Part shown: piece after piece, positions 26,760 to 36,456 of the stretch
Layout of the letters: every line of letters starts with the position of its first letter
Position numbering within the stretch: position 1 is the stretch's first letter
Assembly (NCBI RefSeq): GCF_000020525.1
Contig: NC_011026.1
Location: 2,710,001-2,774,000, forward strand
Direction of reading: 5' to 3'
From: Chloroherpeton thalassium ATCC 35110
GTDB lineage: Bacteria; Bacteroidota; Chlorobiia; Chlorobiales; Chloroherpetonaceae
Length of the DNA: 64,000 bases
The notes under the pieces: generated by a model
Databases searched by the model: none
What the model saw: only the letters and a program-made list of their open reading frames with translations
Told to the model about the DNA's origin: nothing
Position numbers and translations under genes: made by a program

Positions 26760-27782
26760 TTGAAGCAGAAAGTTTCTATTATCGGCGCTTCGGGCTATTC
26801 CGGCTCGGAACTGACACGGCTACTTTCCGATCACCCTGCTGTTGAAATCTTGCATCTTTATGCACACGGACAGGCCGGAAAAAAAGCAGCGGAAGTTTAT
26901 CCTTACCTCGAAACGGACTTAACCTACGAAACTTACGAAGGCGACCTTTCCTCAAATATTTACTTCCTTGCGCTGCCTCACGGTGAGGCGCTCAAACTCG
27001 TTCCCGATTTGCTCAAAGCCGGCAAAAAAGTTATCGACCTTTCCGGCGACTTCCGAATTCATTCGGTGAGCGTGCATGAAAAATATTACAAAAACACGAA
27101 GCCGGAAGGCTCAACCCTTCAATACGGTCAGCCGGAGCTCTTCAAAGAGGACATCAAAAAAGCGACGGCTATCAGCAATCCGGGCTGCTACGCAACCAGC
27201 ATCACGCTTGCGCTTGCGCCCATTTTAACCGATGCACACCTGAAGGCAGAAACTGAGTCCGTTACTGTCAATGCGCTTTCGGGCATGTCGGGTGCTGGGC
27301 GCTCGAGCAAAACCATTCACTCGTTCTCGGAAATGTCGGGAAATGTGTGGGCGTATAAAATTGGCGTGCACCAGCATTCGCCGGAAATCCTTCAAAATTT
27401 CGGCTTGGACATCGCCTGTCCGCCATTTCCATTCACCTTTGTGCCGATGGTTGCGCCGCTCGTGCGCGGCATCTACACAACGACAACCGTGAAGCTGAAA
27501 CAAAAATTGTCGCTGGAAGAAGCCCACGCCCGCTTCCGCGATTTTTATAAAAACGAGCCGTTTGTTCGCATTAAAAACGAAGCGCCGGAAATTCGCGGCG
27601 TGGCTTATACCAATTATTGCGACATTGGCATTCAATATTGCGATGACTTTGGAAACATCGTCATCATTTCAGCTATAGATAATTTGATCAAAGGCGCTGC
27701 GGGCCAGGCCATTCAAAATATGAACTTAATGCTCGGACTTAGCGAGGAAACGGCTTTAAAATCCGGCTTTTTCGGGCAATAA
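26760..27782 (+). CDS. argC: N-acetyl-gamma-glutamyl-phosphate reductase
   Basis: 340 residues from the TTG at 26760. It reduces N-acetylglutamyl phosphate to the semialdehyde with NADPH, the third step of arginine synthesis. The Rossmann start VSIIGASGYSGSEL, the LPHGE motif and the catalytic-cysteine motif AISNPGCYATS are all present. An open frame extends upstream to a TTG at 26715, but that codon overlaps the second ARG box and would add 15 unusual residues, so the later TTG is preferred. First gene of the arginine cluster, presumably repressed by ArgR. Confidence 0.94.
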   Translation: MKQKVSIIGASGYSGSELTRLLSDHPAVEILHLYAHGQAGKKAAEVYPYLETDLTYETYEGDLSSNIYFLALPHGEALKLVPDLLKAGKKVIDLSGDFRIHSVSVHEKYYKNTKPEGSTLQYGQPELFKEDIKKATAISNPGCYATSITLALAPILTDAHLKAETESVTVNALSGMSGAGRSSKTIHSFSEMSGNVWAYKIGVHQHSPEILQNFGLDIACPPFPFTFVPMVAPLVRGIYTTTTVKLKQKLSLEEAHARFRDFYKNEPFVRIKNEAPEIRGVAYTNYCDIGIQYCDDFGNIVIISAIDNLIKGAAGQAIQNMNLMLGLSEETALKSGFFGQ

Positions 27783-27850
27783 AACGTTGCCATTTCGAGC
27801 AGGTGATTTTTCCGGTGGGAAAAGATAAACGGTTAAATGACAACCTTCCC

Positions 27851-28060
27851 GTGTCGTGTTGAGCGGAGACGAAACACGGCAATCATGAGGACTTATTTTA
27901 GTTCCGATTAAAAGTTGTCATCAGGAGACGAAGGCCTGCCTTTTAAAGAAGCCGCACTTCGTCTCCGCTCAGTCCGACATAAGAAAGTCTTGTCATCGCT
28001 AACGGAGACAAATCCGAGTTCTAAAACAAAATCAAAATCCGTCTCCGCTCAATCAGGACA
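27851..28060. repeat. Family R2 palindromic repeats filling the argC-argJ gap
   Basis: The motif TGAGCGGAGACGAA occurs at 27860-27873, its complement TTCGTCTCCGCTCA at 27958-27971, and a further CGTCTCCGCTCA at 28040-28051. The arms pair over about 110 bases. These repeats occupy most of the 397-base gap between argC and argJ; no gene is seen there. Confidence 0.75.
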
Positions 28061-28179
28061 CAAAGTTCACCAATTTTAGAGGTTACTTTTTTAAACTTCG
28101 TAATAAGAAATTTTTAAACCGATTGCTCGTGAGCACATTTATTGTACCCATTTCGCGGGAAGCGGCTTATGAGATTGCC

Positions 28180-29424
28180 ATGCAAACTCCAAAGCCTGAG
28201 CATGTTTCCATTTTAGCCGCCCTCGACCAGGAAACAGCAGAAGCTACACCAAAAGGATTTAGCTTTGCTGGTCTTCATTCAGGCGTCAAAAATCGCAACA
28301 AAGATTTGATGCTTTCCTACTCCGAACATCCGGCAATTGCAGCTGGCGTATTTACGACCAATGTGGTGAAAGCACCGCCCGTTGTCTTAAGCCAAGAGTT
28401 TGTTGCAAAGTCAAATGCCATTCGCGCGATCGTTTGCAATAGCGGCAATGCTAATGCTTGCACCGGCGAACCGGGCATGAAAGACGCAAAAGCGATGGCC
28501 GAAATTACCGCAAAGGCACTGAAGATTTTGCCAGAAGAGGTTGTTGTTTCATCGACAGGTGTGATCGGTCGGCTGCTGCCAATGGAGCCTATCAAAAACG
28601 GCATTCTGCAAGCTTCGCAGGAGCTTTCTCCAATCGGGTTCCAAAATGCCGCCGCGGCAATTATGACGACGGATACTTTTACTAAAACGCTGTTCATTGA
28701 AATTGAGCTTGTTTCTGGCAAAAAGGTAAAGCTCTGCGGCATGGCAAAAGGCTCGGGGATGATTCACCCGAACATGGCAACCATGCTCGCGTTCCTTTCT
28801 ACCGATGCCACATTTGAAAAATCCGTTTTGCAGCAAGCTCTGTCGGAATCGAACCAATGCTCGTTCAATTGCATTTCAGTTGATGGCGATACCAGCACGA
28901 ACGATATGGTGGTCGTGCTGGCTAACGGCGCGGCTCAAGCCGAACTCATTGAGCCCGGCAGCGAAAATTACGACCGCTTCCAAGTAGCGCTGCAATACCT
29001 GATGACTGTGCTCGGGAAACTCATTGTGCTGGACGGCGAAGGCGCAACCAAATTTATTGAACTTAATATCGAAGGTGCTGAAACTGATGAAGATGCCCGA
29101 CTCGCTGGAAAAACCGTTGCGACGTCAAGCCTTTTTAAAACAGCGCTTTTCGGCGAAGATGCCAACTGGGGCAGAATTATCGCAGCGCTTGGGCGCTCGG
29201 GTGCGGTGTTCAATCCGGCTGATGTGGAAGTTTCTTTCAATGGCTTGCCTATTTTGCAAAAAAATTACGACATCGTCATTAAGGAAGAAGAAGCCAAACG
29301 CGTCCTCAAAGAACGGCTCGTTGAAGTCCACATCAAACTTGGTGAAGGCAGCGGGTCTGCGAAAGTCTGGACTTGCGACCTAACAGACGGGTACATCCAT
29401 ATTAATGCAGATTATAGGACATGA
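28180..29424 (+). CDS. argJ: Bifunctional glutamate N-acetyltransferase / ornithine acetyltransferase
   Basis: About 414 residues from ATG 28180. It recycles the acetyl group from N-acetylornithine to glutamate, and in bifunctional forms also uses acetyl-CoA. The self-cleavage site is visible in KGSGMIHPNMATMLAFLSTDA (written here as motif KGSGM...NMATM; the Thr becomes the new N-terminal nucleophile). Also seen are SGNANACTG and ANWGRIIAALGRSG. An upstream TTG at 28123 would add 19 residues; the ATG start gives the usual family length. No classical ribosome site is clear at either. Confidence 0.92.
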   Translation: MQTPKPEHVSILAALDQETAEATPKGFSFAGLHSGVKNRNKDLMLSYSEHPAIAAGVFTTNVVKAPPVVLSQEFVAKSNAIRAIVCNSGNANACTGEPGMKDAKAMAEITAKALKILPEEVVVSSTGVIGRLLPMEPIKNGILQASQELSPIGFQNAAAAIMTTDTFTKTLFIEIELVSGKKVKLCGMAKGSGMIHPNMATMLAFLSTDATFEKSVLQQALSESNQCSFNCISVDGDTSTNDMVVVLANGAAQAELIEPGSENYDRFQVALQYLMTVLGKLIVLDGEGATKFIELNIEGAETDEDARLAGKTVATSSLFKTALFGEDANWGRIIAALGRSGAVFNPADVEVSFNGLPILQKNYDIVIKEEEAKRVLKERLVEVHIKLGEGSGSAKVWTCDLTDGYIHINADYRT

Positions 29425-29430
29425 TGACAC

Positions 29431-29463
29431 AAGCACCATGTCGGCCTGAGCGGGTGCTTTTTT
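29431..29463 (+). terminator. Intrinsic terminator after argJ
   Basis: AAGCACC / GGTGCTT stem with a T run, 7 bases after the argJ stop. It may split the arginine cluster into two transcripts. Confidence 0.7.
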
Positions 29464-29490
29464 CGATGCGGAAAAAGATAAATTCAACTT

Positions 29491-29563
29491 TGTCATGCTG
29501 AACGCAGAGTGATGCTTCCATTCATAACCAGGTGGATTCTTCGCTAAAACGCTCAGAATGACA
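29491..29563. repeat. Interspersed palindromic repeat, family R1 copy 3
   Basis: Opens TGTCATGCTGA and closes TCAGAATGACA, with internal GTGGATTCTTCGCTAA shared almost exactly with copy 1. It lies between argJ and argB. Confidence 0.85.
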
Positions 29564-29612
29564 TGATTATCTAAAAGTTCAATAAAAACCATAAATGCCG
29601 TAATCAATTCAA

Positions 29613-30536
29613 ATGGAACACTTTAAGCAAAACATCAAACCGATTATTTCCAGCAAGCAGGTAGCCATCGAGAAAGTTCTGATTGAAGCCCTTCCCTACA
29701 TTCGCGAGTTCGAAGGGAAAACTTTTGTGGTGAAATACGGCGGCGCAGCCATGACGGACGAAAACCTAAAATCGGCTTTTGCCCAAAATGTAACGCTGCT
29801 TCGGAAAGTCGGTATCAATGTCGTGCTGGTGCATGGCGGCGGGAAGGAAATCACCGGTCTTGCTGAAAAACTCGGGCTTAAAACGGAGTTTCGCCAAGGC
29901 AGGCGGGTTACGGATGCGGACATGATTAATGCTGTGCAAATGACGCTTGCCGGCAAACTTAACCAAGACATTGTTCGCCTGATCAGTTCGCACGGCGGAA
30001 AAGCCGTCGGCGTTTCTGGGCTCGATGCTGATTTGATTACCGCCAAGCAATTTAGAAATCAAAACGGCTCGGATTTGGGATTTGTTGGTGAAGTGACCGA
30101 AGTCAATACCAACTACATCGACTTGCTTTGCCAAGCCGGCCTCATTCCGGTGATTGCGCCAATCGGCTCGGACGAGAAAGGACAAATCTACAACATCAAC
30201 GCCGACGACGCAGCCAGCAGCATCGCCATTTCGCTTAAGGCCGAAAAGCTGATTTACGTCAGCGATGTGGTCGGCATTTATGCGGACAACCACATTTTGC
30301 GAACGGTTCAAAAAAAGGACGCCGCCGAGCTTATCGAATCCGGCGTTGTCACAGGCGGGATGATTCCAAAAGTGCTTTCCGCGTTTAGAACGCTCGACGC
30401 GGGCGTGAAAAAAGTTCATCTTATCGACGGGAGCTTTGCGCACTCGTTGCTGTTGGAAATCTTTACCAACGACGGCGTCGGCACGCAGTTTGTCATTTCA
30501 GACGATAGATTCTACTCTTTTAACGACAACGATTAA
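29613..30536 (+). CDS. argB: Acetylglutamate kinase
   Basis: 307 residues. It phosphorylates N-acetylglutamate with ATP, the second committed step of arginine synthesis. Amino-acid-kinase motifs are present: [10 protein letters not shown] near residue 38, [10 protein letters not shown], and the late [12 protein letters not shown] and [11 protein letters not shown]. The N-terminal helix (residues about 1-25) is the extension that, in arginine-inhibited hexameric kinases, forms the arginine-sensing interface, so feedback inhibition is plausible. Followed closely by argF. Confidence 0.95.
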   Translation: MEHFKQNIKPIISSKQVAIEKVLIEALPYIREFEGKTFVVKYGGAAMTDENLKSAFAQNVTLLRKVGINVVLVHGGGKEITGLAEKLGLKTEFRQGRRVTDADMINAVQMTLAGKLNQDIVRLISSHGGKAVGVSGLDADLITAKQFRNQNGSDLGFVGEVTEVNTNYIDLLCQAGLIPVIAPIGSDEKGQIYNINADDAASSIAISLKAEKLIYVSDVVGIYADNHILRTVQKKDAAELIESGVVTGGMIPKVLSAFRTLDAGVKKVHLIDGSFAHSLLLEIFTNDGVGTQFVISDDRFYSFNDND

Positions 30537-30607
30537 AAACCCATTTTACCGTGCAATACCCATTTTATCTTGACACAACCAAGTCAAATCCGAAAGAATC
30601 GCTTCCA

Positions 30608-31606
30608 GTGAAAAAACGCGATTTTATTTCCATAGATAGCTTAACCTCGGAACTCATCTACGAGCTTTTCGATTTTAGCGCGTATATCAAAGCCATTCGC
30701 CGCTCGCCAAATCCTGACGCGCCATTTTTGCCGCTTAAAAATCGCACGGTTGCGATGATTTTTGAAAAACCGTCGCTCAGAACGCGCGTTTCTTTTGAGG
30801 TGGGCGTTCATGAACTTGGCGGCTATGCGATTAACTTGACCGGCGACGGTATCGGCATCGGCAAACGCGAGTCGGTTAAAGACGTGGCAGGCTTGCTTTC
30901 GCGCTACAACGACGCCATCGTCGCTCGGCTCTACAGCCACGACATGATGGAAGAACTTGCGCATTACGCCACGATTCCCGTCATCAATGCGCTCACCGAC
31001 CTTTCACACCCTTGTCAAGTGCTGGCCGACGCTTTTACGCTTTATGAAAAAGGCCTTTGGCACGACGGCATCAAAGTCGTGTTTGTCGGTGACGGCAACA
31101 ATGTGGCCAACTCGTGGATTGAACTTGCCGGCCTTTTGCCGATTCACTTCGTACTCACTTGCCCGAAAGGTTATGAGCCGGACGAGCAAATTTTTGAAAA
31201 AGCCAAAGCAAGCGGCATCAGCAAAATCGAAATTATCAACGACCCGAAGGAAGCCGTTGCAGAAGCCGATGTGCTCTACTCCGACGTTTGGACAAGCATG
31301 GGACAGGAAGCCGAAAAACAAAAACGCTTGAACGACTTCCAGCCGTATCAGCTCAACGCAGAATTACTTTCGCACGCAAAATCTTCAGCGGTAGTGATGC
31401 ACTGCATGCCGGCCAAGCGCGGCGAAGAAATCACCAACGACGTGATCGATGGCGAACAATCGATTATTTTGGACGAAGCAGAAAATCGCCTGCACTTGCA
31501 AAAGGCCTTGATGGTGAAGCTGCTAAACCGAGAACTTTATAAGGATTTCGGCCTAACGCATCGCTTGCAAAACGCAGCACAAAAATATGAAAGTCAAAAA
31601 CGCTAA
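30608..31606 (+). CDS. argF: Ornithine carbamoyltransferase
   Basis: About 332 residues from GTG 30608; an earlier GTG at 30551 would add 19. It makes citrulline from ornithine and carbamoyl phosphate. Seen are the carbamoyl-phosphate motif SLRTRVSFE, the HPCQVLADAFTL motif, the FVGDGNNVANSW loop, DVWTSMGQE and the catalytic-cysteine motif HCMPAKRG. These fit ornithine rather than acetylornithine transcarbamylase, consistent with argJ in the same cluster. A GAAAG ribosome-like site lies about 12 bases before the later GTG. Confidence 0.92.
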   Translation: MKKRDFISIDSLTSELIYELFDFSAYIKAIRRSPNPDAPFLPLKNRTVAMIFEKPSLRTRVSFEVGVHELGGYAINLTGDGIGIGKRESVKDVAGLLSRYNDAIVARLYSHDMMEELAHYATIPVINALTDLSHPCQVLADAFTLYEKGLWHDGIKVVFVGDGNNVANSWIELAGLLPIHFVLTCPKGYEPDEQIFEKAKASGISKIEIINDPKEAVAEADVLYSDVWTSMGQEAEKQKRLNDFQPYQLNAELLSHAKSSAVVMHCMPAKRGEEITNDVIDGEQSIILDEAENRLHLQKALMVKLLNRELYKDFGLTHRLQNAAQKYESQKR

Positions 31607-31654
31607 AGAAAGCGTTTGCCCGACCGTTTCTTTTGATTATGTTTAAGCGAGATT

Positions 31655-32101
31655 ATGACTAAGCAAGAAAGGCAGTTGAAAATTAAGGAGCTAATCTCTG
31701 GCCAAACCGTTAGCAGCCAATACGAATTGCTGAGCGAACTGAAATCGGTCGGCATCGAGATTACTCAAGCAACGCTTTCAAGAGATTGCGCCGAATTAGG
31801 CATTGTTCGCATGTATTCGGGAGACAGCTATAAACTGAGCATCCCGGCGAGCGGAGAAAAAAACGTGATTAAAAATTTGATCGGCGTTGAAATTCTCAGT
31901 ATTCAGGCCAACGAAATCTTTGTGATTATCAAAACGCTGCCCGGGCGTGCGTCCGGTGTGGCGTCGTTTATCGACAGTTTTGAAAATCCGATGATTATCG
32001 GTACGCTTGCCGGTGACGACACGGTTATGGTGATTCCGAAAACGATCAAGGAAACGAAGAAAGTCCATCAATTTATAAGAAATTCTATTTCTGATAATTA
32101 G
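31655..32101 (+). CDS. argR: Arginine repressor ArgR
   Basis: 148 residues, normal length. The N-terminal winged helix-turn-helix (residues about 1-70) contains QYELLSELKSVGIEITQATLSRD (recognition segment ITQATLSRD). The C-terminal oligomerisation and arginine-binding domain shows GRASGVASFIDSF and the IIGTLAGDDTVMVI motif with the two acidic residues that contact arginine. It binds ARG boxes when arginine is plentiful; two such boxes precede argC, so the cluster is probably autoregulated. Confidence 0.95.
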   Translation: MTKQERQLKIKELISGQTVSSQYELLSELKSVGIEITQATLSRDCAELGIVRMYSGDSYKLSIPASGEKNVIKNLIGVEILSIQANEIFVIIKTLPGRASGVASFIDSFENPMIIGTLAGDDTVMVIPKTIKETKKVHQFIRNSISDN

Positions 32102-32118
32102 CCTAACTAACTTTACCC

Positions 32119-33393
32119 ATGAGCGACATTAAAAAGGAAAAAATCGCCCTTGCTTATTCCGGTGGCTTAGACACTTCGGTGATGATCAAATGGTTGGCGG
32201 AAAAATACGACGCCGAAATCGTTGCCGTAACCGGAAATCTCGGCCAGCAAAAAGAAATTGAAAACTTGGAAGAAAAGGCGCTAAAAACTGGCGCAAGCAA
32301 TTTCTATTTTCTGGATTTGCGCAAGGAATTTGTCAATCACTATATTTGGCCGGCATTAAAAGCCAACGCGCTTTACGAAGGCATTTATCCGCTCGCCACT
32401 GCGCTCGGTCGCCCGCTTTTGGCCAAAACCTTGGTGGAGGTGGCGTTGCAGGAAGGCTGCACCGCCGTCGCGCACGGATGCACTGGCAAAGGAAACGACC
32501 AAGTTCGCTTCGAAGTCACCTTCGGCACGCTCGCGCCCGAATTGAAAGTGCTTGCACCGCTTCGCGAATGGGAGTTCAAATCGCGCGAAGAAGAAATCGC
32601 TTACGCGCAGCAACATAGCATTCCGGTTAAAGCAACCAAGGACAATCCGTATTCCATCGATGAAAATCTTTGGGGAACCAGCATCGAATGCGGCGTTTTG
32701 GAAAATCCAATGAACGAGCCGCCGGAAGATGCCTATACAAGAACGGTCTCGCCGGAAAAAGCACCAGATACACCTTATGTGTTTGATATTGAATTTCAAC
32801 AGGGTGTGCCCATTGGATTGAACAACGAACGCCTCGACGGCGTTGATATCATCGAACGCTTAAATCAAGTTGGCAGCGAGCATGGCGTTGGCCGAATTGA
32901 TTTGGTGGAAAACCGCTTGGTAGGCATTAAATCGCGCGAAATTTACGAAGCACCTGCCGCTACGATTTTGCATTTCGCACATCGCGAGCTCGAGCGCTTG
33001 ACCTTGGAAAAAACGGTCTTCCAATACAAGCAAAATATTTCCAATGAATACGCCAACTTGATTTACAATGGCGTTTGGTTCTCACCGCTTCGCTCCGCGC
33101 TCGATGCGTTCATCAACGAAACGCAAAAGCCAGTAACAGGCATGGTTCGTCTGAAGATCTATAAAGGCAATGTGATTTTGCTTGGCCGCCAGTCGCCATA
33201 TTCACTCTACAACGAGCACCTTGCCACTTATACTTCCGACGATACGTTCAATCATCAAGCTGCCGAAGGATTCATCCACATCTATGGGTTGGGATTGAAA
33301 ACCTTCAGCCAAACACTTGAGAAAAAAGTGCCGAAAAAACGTTCTATTTCGGTTAAAAGCGTTGAAGCCAAAAAAGTTACTTTCAACGTTTAA
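32119..33393 (+). CDS. argG: Argininosuccinate synthase
   Basis: 424 residues. It joins citrulline and aspartate using ATP to give argininosuccinate. The PP-loop [17 protein letters not shown] is at the N-terminus, followed by [16 protein letters not shown] and [11 protein letters not shown]. It lies 17 bases after argR and is clearly co-transcribed. A strong terminator ends the cluster; argH and argD are not in this window. Confidence 0.96.
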   Translation: MSDIKKEKIALAYSGGLDTSVMIKWLAEKYDAEIVAVTGNLGQQKEIENLEEKALKTGASNFYFLDLRKEFVNHYIWPALKANALYEGIYPLATALGRPLLAKTLVEVALQEGCTAVAHGCTGKGNDQVRFEVTFGTLAPELKVLAPLREWEFKSREEEIAYAQQHSIPVKATKDNPYSIDENLWGTSIECGVLENPMNEPPEDAYTRTVSPEKAPDTPYVFDIEFQQGVPIGLNNERLDGVDIIERLNQVGSEHGVGRIDLVENRLVGIKSREIYEAPAATILHFAHRELERLTLEKTVFQYKQNISNEYANLIYNGVWFSPLRSALDAFINETQKPVTGMVRLKIYKGNVILLGRQSPYSLYNEHLATYTSDDTFNHQAAEGFIHIYGLGLKTFSQTLEKKVPKKRSISVKSVEAKKVTFNV

Positions 33394-33422
33394 CTCAAAG
33401 CATTTCAATAATTTGCATTTCA

Positions 33423-33447
33423 GGGCGAGCTTTTTTAGCTCGCCTTT
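33423..33447 (+). terminator. Intrinsic terminator after argG
   Basis: GGCGAGCT / AGCTCGCC stem with a short T-rich tail, closing the arginine cluster. Confidence 0.85.
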
Positions 33448-33531
33448 ACTATTTCAGGAATACGGCGACTTTGTAAGTAGCGCATTCCATCTTCTAAGTT
33501 CCAAAATGCTTTTCGCTGATTCAAAAAATAA

Positions 33532-33567
33532 AAAAGGGAAACAACGCATCAGCCCTGCTTCCCTTTT
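33532..33567 (-). terminator. Intrinsic terminator after lpxD
   Basis: AAAAGGGAA / TTCCCTTTT stem with an 18-base loop and a T run on the minus strand, downstream of lpxD. Confidence 0.75.
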
Positions 33568-33591
33568 CAAAAATAGATTCTTTCCGCTTAT

Positions 33592-34641
33592 CTACGATTT
33601 TAACGCTTTTAACTCCGCCTCAAGCGCTTGAATGCGCTGCATCATTTCGGGCAACTTTCTTAACAACGCTTCTTGCTTCATTTGCTCTCTAATGGCTTGC
33701 GCTGGAGCTCCACGAATGGTCTGCCCTTTCTCAAGAAATGATTTGGAAACACCGGCTTTGGCACCAACGTTGACGCCATCTGCGATTTCGATGTGTCCGA
33801 CAAATCCAACCTGACCGGCAACCATACAGTTATTTCCGATTTTCGTGCTGCCCGAAACGCCTGCCTGCGAAGCAATCACCGTATTTGATCCGATAACACA
33901 ATTATGCGCCACCTGAACCAAGTTATCAATTTTCGCTCCGCGCCGCACAACAGTTTCACCAAGTGTTGCTCTATCAATGCAAAGGTTCGCACCCAGTTCC
34001 ACCTCATCTTCGATCACCACAATGCCGATTTGCGGAATTTTTCTATAACTCCCGTCCGGTTTAGGCGCAAAGCCAAATCCATCAGCCCCAATGCTCGTGC
34101 CAGAATGAATAATAATTCGATCTCCTAACCGACAGCCATCATAAATGGTGACGTTTGGATACAGCTTACAGTTTTTTCCGACTTTCACCCCATCTAAGAT
34201 CACAGTCCCAGGCCCGATGACCGTGCCGTCGCCAACCTCACAGTTATTTCCGATATATACATTTGCGCCAATACTAACATTTTCACCCATCACCACCGAT
34301 TCCGAAATCACGGCTGTAGAATGAACTCCCAATGGAATCATTTCCCTCGGTGGCGACATTTTTTCAAGCAAAAAAACAAACGCAATATATGGGTCATCTA
34401 CTTTTATAAACGCTCTATCATTTAATTCAAAATTCAGTTCTAATTTCTTTGGGACCAGCACAACGGAAGCTTGGGTTGCGGAAACAAATTTTTCATATTT
34501 TGGATTTGATACAAATGTCAAGTCTCCTTTTTTTGCACCCTCAATTTTGCCGACACGCTCAATTTGGACGGACACCTCACCAAGAATTTCAATATCTTGA
34601 AAAAATTGCTCGAGGTACGCTTTTATTTCAGTTAAAGTCAT
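33592..34641 (-). CDS. lpxD: UDP-3-O-acylglucosamine N-acyltransferase LpxD
   Basis: 349 residues from ATG 34641 (the frame opens 7 codons earlier at a GTG). It transfers a hydroxyacyl chain to UDP-3-O-acylglucosamine, step three of lipid A synthesis. A uridine-binding N-terminal domain (residues 1-100) precedes a long left-handed helix of hexapeptide repeats (residues about 105-300). IHSGTSIGADGFGFAP and the catalytic-histidine motif VQVAHNCVIG are present. The C-terminal helix KLPEMMQRIQALEAELKAL is typical. It confirms a Gram-negative, lipid-A-containing envelope. Confidence 0.95.
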   Translation of the reverse strand: MTLTEIKAYLEQFFQDIEILGEVSVQIERVGKIEGAKKGDLTFVSNPKYEKFVSATQASVVLVPKKLELNFELNDRAFIKVDDPYIAFVFLLEKMSPPREMIPLGVHSTAVISESVVMGENVSIGANVYIGNNCEVGDGTVIGPGTVILDGVKVGKNCKLYPNVTIYDGCRLGDRIIIHSGTSIGADGFGFAPKPDGSYRKIPQIGIVVIEDEVELGANLCIDRATLGETVVRRGAKIDNLVQVAHNCVIGSNTVIASQAGVSGSTKIGNNCMVAGQVGFVGHIEIADGVNVGAKAGVSKSFLEKGQTIRGAPAQAIREQMKQEALLRKLPEMMQRIQALEAELKALKS

Positions 34642-34785
34642 ATTGGATTTTTCGGAACACACTTGAAGTTAAAAAAGCATTTTTCTTGAATTTTTTGTAT
34701 ATTTTGCCTTCATTTTTAGTTATTCTCATGAGTAACTACCGGCAGGAACATAACGTTAATCAAGATATAGGCCAGCAACTGCGCA

Positions 34786-35730
34786 ATGGATAGACAAATT
34801 AAAATTTTTTCGGGGCGAAGCAATCGCCCACTCGCTGAAAAGATCGCCGATTATTTATCACTTTCTATTTGTGATGCAGAGGTCGGAAATTTTTCAGATG
34901 GTGAAATCTCGGCACAGTACAACGAATCGATCCGAGGTTCTGATTTGTTCATTATTCAGTCTACAAATCCACCGGCAGAAAACCTGATGGAACTGCTCAT
35001 TTTGATTGATGCAGCCAAACGCTCATCAGCCAACCGTGTAACAGCTGTGATGCCTTACTATGGCTATGCCCGCCAGGATCGTAAAGACAAACCACGCGTT
35101 TCCATTACAGCCAAGCTAATTGCAAATTTGATTACCAAAGCTGGCGCAGATCGTATTTTAACAATGGATTTGCATGCGGCACAAATTCAAGGATTTTTCG
35201 ACATTCCTTTTGATCATCTTTATTCCTCCGTTGTTCTTGTAGACCACATCAAAAAAATGGGCTTGGAAAACCTGATTATAGCGTCTCCAGACGTCGGCGG
35301 TGTAAAGCTAGCTCGTTCCTATGCTTCAAGACTTGGAACAGATTTGGTTATTGTAGATAAACGTCGCCCGCGCCCAAATGTGGCTGAAGTAATGAACATC
35401 ATTGGAGACGTCAGAGGGAAAAATGTGCTCCTCGTCGATGACCTTATCGACACTGCTGGGACTATGGTTAATGCCGCGCAAGCACTGAAAAATGCTGGGG
35501 CTGTTTCCATTCTTGCCGCTTGTACGCATCCGATTCTCTCAGGAAAAGCCGTTGAGAGAATTTCATCTTCCGTTATCGAAAAAGTGATTATGACCGATAC
35601 AGTTGTCACTGACCATGCCGATTGTGACAAATTTGAGCTTGTTTCCGTAAGCGCCTTGTTTGGTGAGGCGATCAAGCGCATTTATGATGACGCTTCCGTC
35701 AGTCATCTTTTCGAAACTGTGAAAGCCTAA
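34786..35730 (+). CDS. prs: Ribose-phosphate pyrophosphokinase
   Basis: 314 residues. It makes PRPP from ribose-5-phosphate and ATP for purine, pyrimidine, histidine and tryptophan synthesis. Class I signatures: FSGRSNRPLAEKIA at the start, FSDGEISAQYNESIRG, YYGYARQDRKDKPR, LTMDLHAAQIQGFF, and the PRPP loop VLLVDDLIDTAGTM. Followed 51 bases later by rplY, the common bacterial prs-ctc order. Confidence 0.97.
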   Translation: MDRQIKIFSGRSNRPLAEKIADYLSLSICDAEVGNFSDGEISAQYNESIRGSDLFIIQSTNPPAENLMELLILIDAAKRSSANRVTAVMPYYGYARQDRKDKPRVSITAKLIANLITKAGADRILTMDLHAAQIQGFFDIPFDHLYSSVVLVDHIKKMGLENLIIASPDVGGVKLARSYASRLGTDLVIVDKRRPRPNVAEVMNIIGDVRGKNVLLVDDLIDTAGTMVNAAQALKNAGAVSILAACTHPILSGKAVERISSSVIEKVIMTDTVVTDHADCDKFELVSVSALFGEAIKRIYDDASVSHLFETVKA

Positions 35731-35781
35731 CCGATTTTTTAATGTCTATTCAATCAATAAGTAAAACACAGACCACAACTA

Positions 35782-36381
35782 ATGCAAACGATTGTACTTG
35801 AAGCCGAGCGCCGGATGCCCGGTAAAAAAAGTGATTTGAAACAGCTTCGCGCAAATGGGAATGTTCCAGCTACGCTATATCACAAAGGAGAACCCTCTAT
35901 TTCACTCTCTGTTAAAGAGCAGTCTCTTCGCAAAGTTATATATACAACTGAGTCTCATATTATAAACTTGCGCTTCACCGATGGAACTGAAAAACCTTCG
36001 GTTATGAAAGATTATCAATTTAATCCATTAACAGACAGCATTACTCACGCAGACTTTCAGCTTCTGAAATCAGATGAGTATGTAGAAGTCGAAGTCCCTA
36101 TTCTCTTTACGGGCAACCCTGTTGGCGTTGTTAAAGGTGGAATGGTTCAAGCAACGCTTCATAAACTGGAAATTCGTTGCTTGCCTTCAGACATGCCGGA
36201 ACATATTACCGTAGACATTTCATCCATGGATATGGGTGAGTCATTACATGTTGGAGAACTGAGCAGCAAAATTCAAGAGAAAATCGAATTTACCGTACTG
36301 ACTGACTCACACGCGCCGGTTATTTCAGTATTAGCACCACGCGTAGTTGCCGACGCAGCGCCAGTTGCTCCTGAAGCATAA
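35782..36381 (+). CDS. rplY: 50S ribosomal protein L25, Ctc (long) form
   Basis: 199 residues, the long form with an N-terminal 5S-rRNA-binding L25 domain (residues about 1-90; LRANGNVPATLYHKGEP, ITHADFQLLK) and a C-terminal TL5/Ctc beta domain (VEVPILFTGNPVGVVKGG, LEIRCLPSDMPEHI). It binds 5S rRNA in the large subunit. The Ala-rich tail is normal. Co-transcribed with prs. Confidence 0.95.
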   Translation: MQTIVLEAERRMPGKKSDLKQLRANGNVPATLYHKGEPSISLSVKEQSLRKVIYTTESHIINLRFTDGTEKPSVMKDYQFNPLTDSITHADFQLLKSDEYVEVEVPILFTGNPVGVVKGGMVQATLHKLEIRCLPSDMPEHITVDISSMDMGESLHVGELSSKIQEKIEFTVLTDSHAPVISVLAPRVVADAAPVAPEA

Positions 36382-36403
36382 CTTTCATCTACACAGAAAA
36401 TGC

Positions 36404-36427
36404 AAAAGGCAGCGTACGCTGCCTTTT
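36404..36427. terminator. Perfect palindromic bidirectional terminator
   Basis: A 24-base perfect palindrome, AAAAGGCAGCG-TA... folding on itself, lies between the convergent rplY and response-regulator genes. Confidence 0.9.
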
Positions 36428-36456
36428 CTTATTTATACATTTTCAAATAAACCTGC

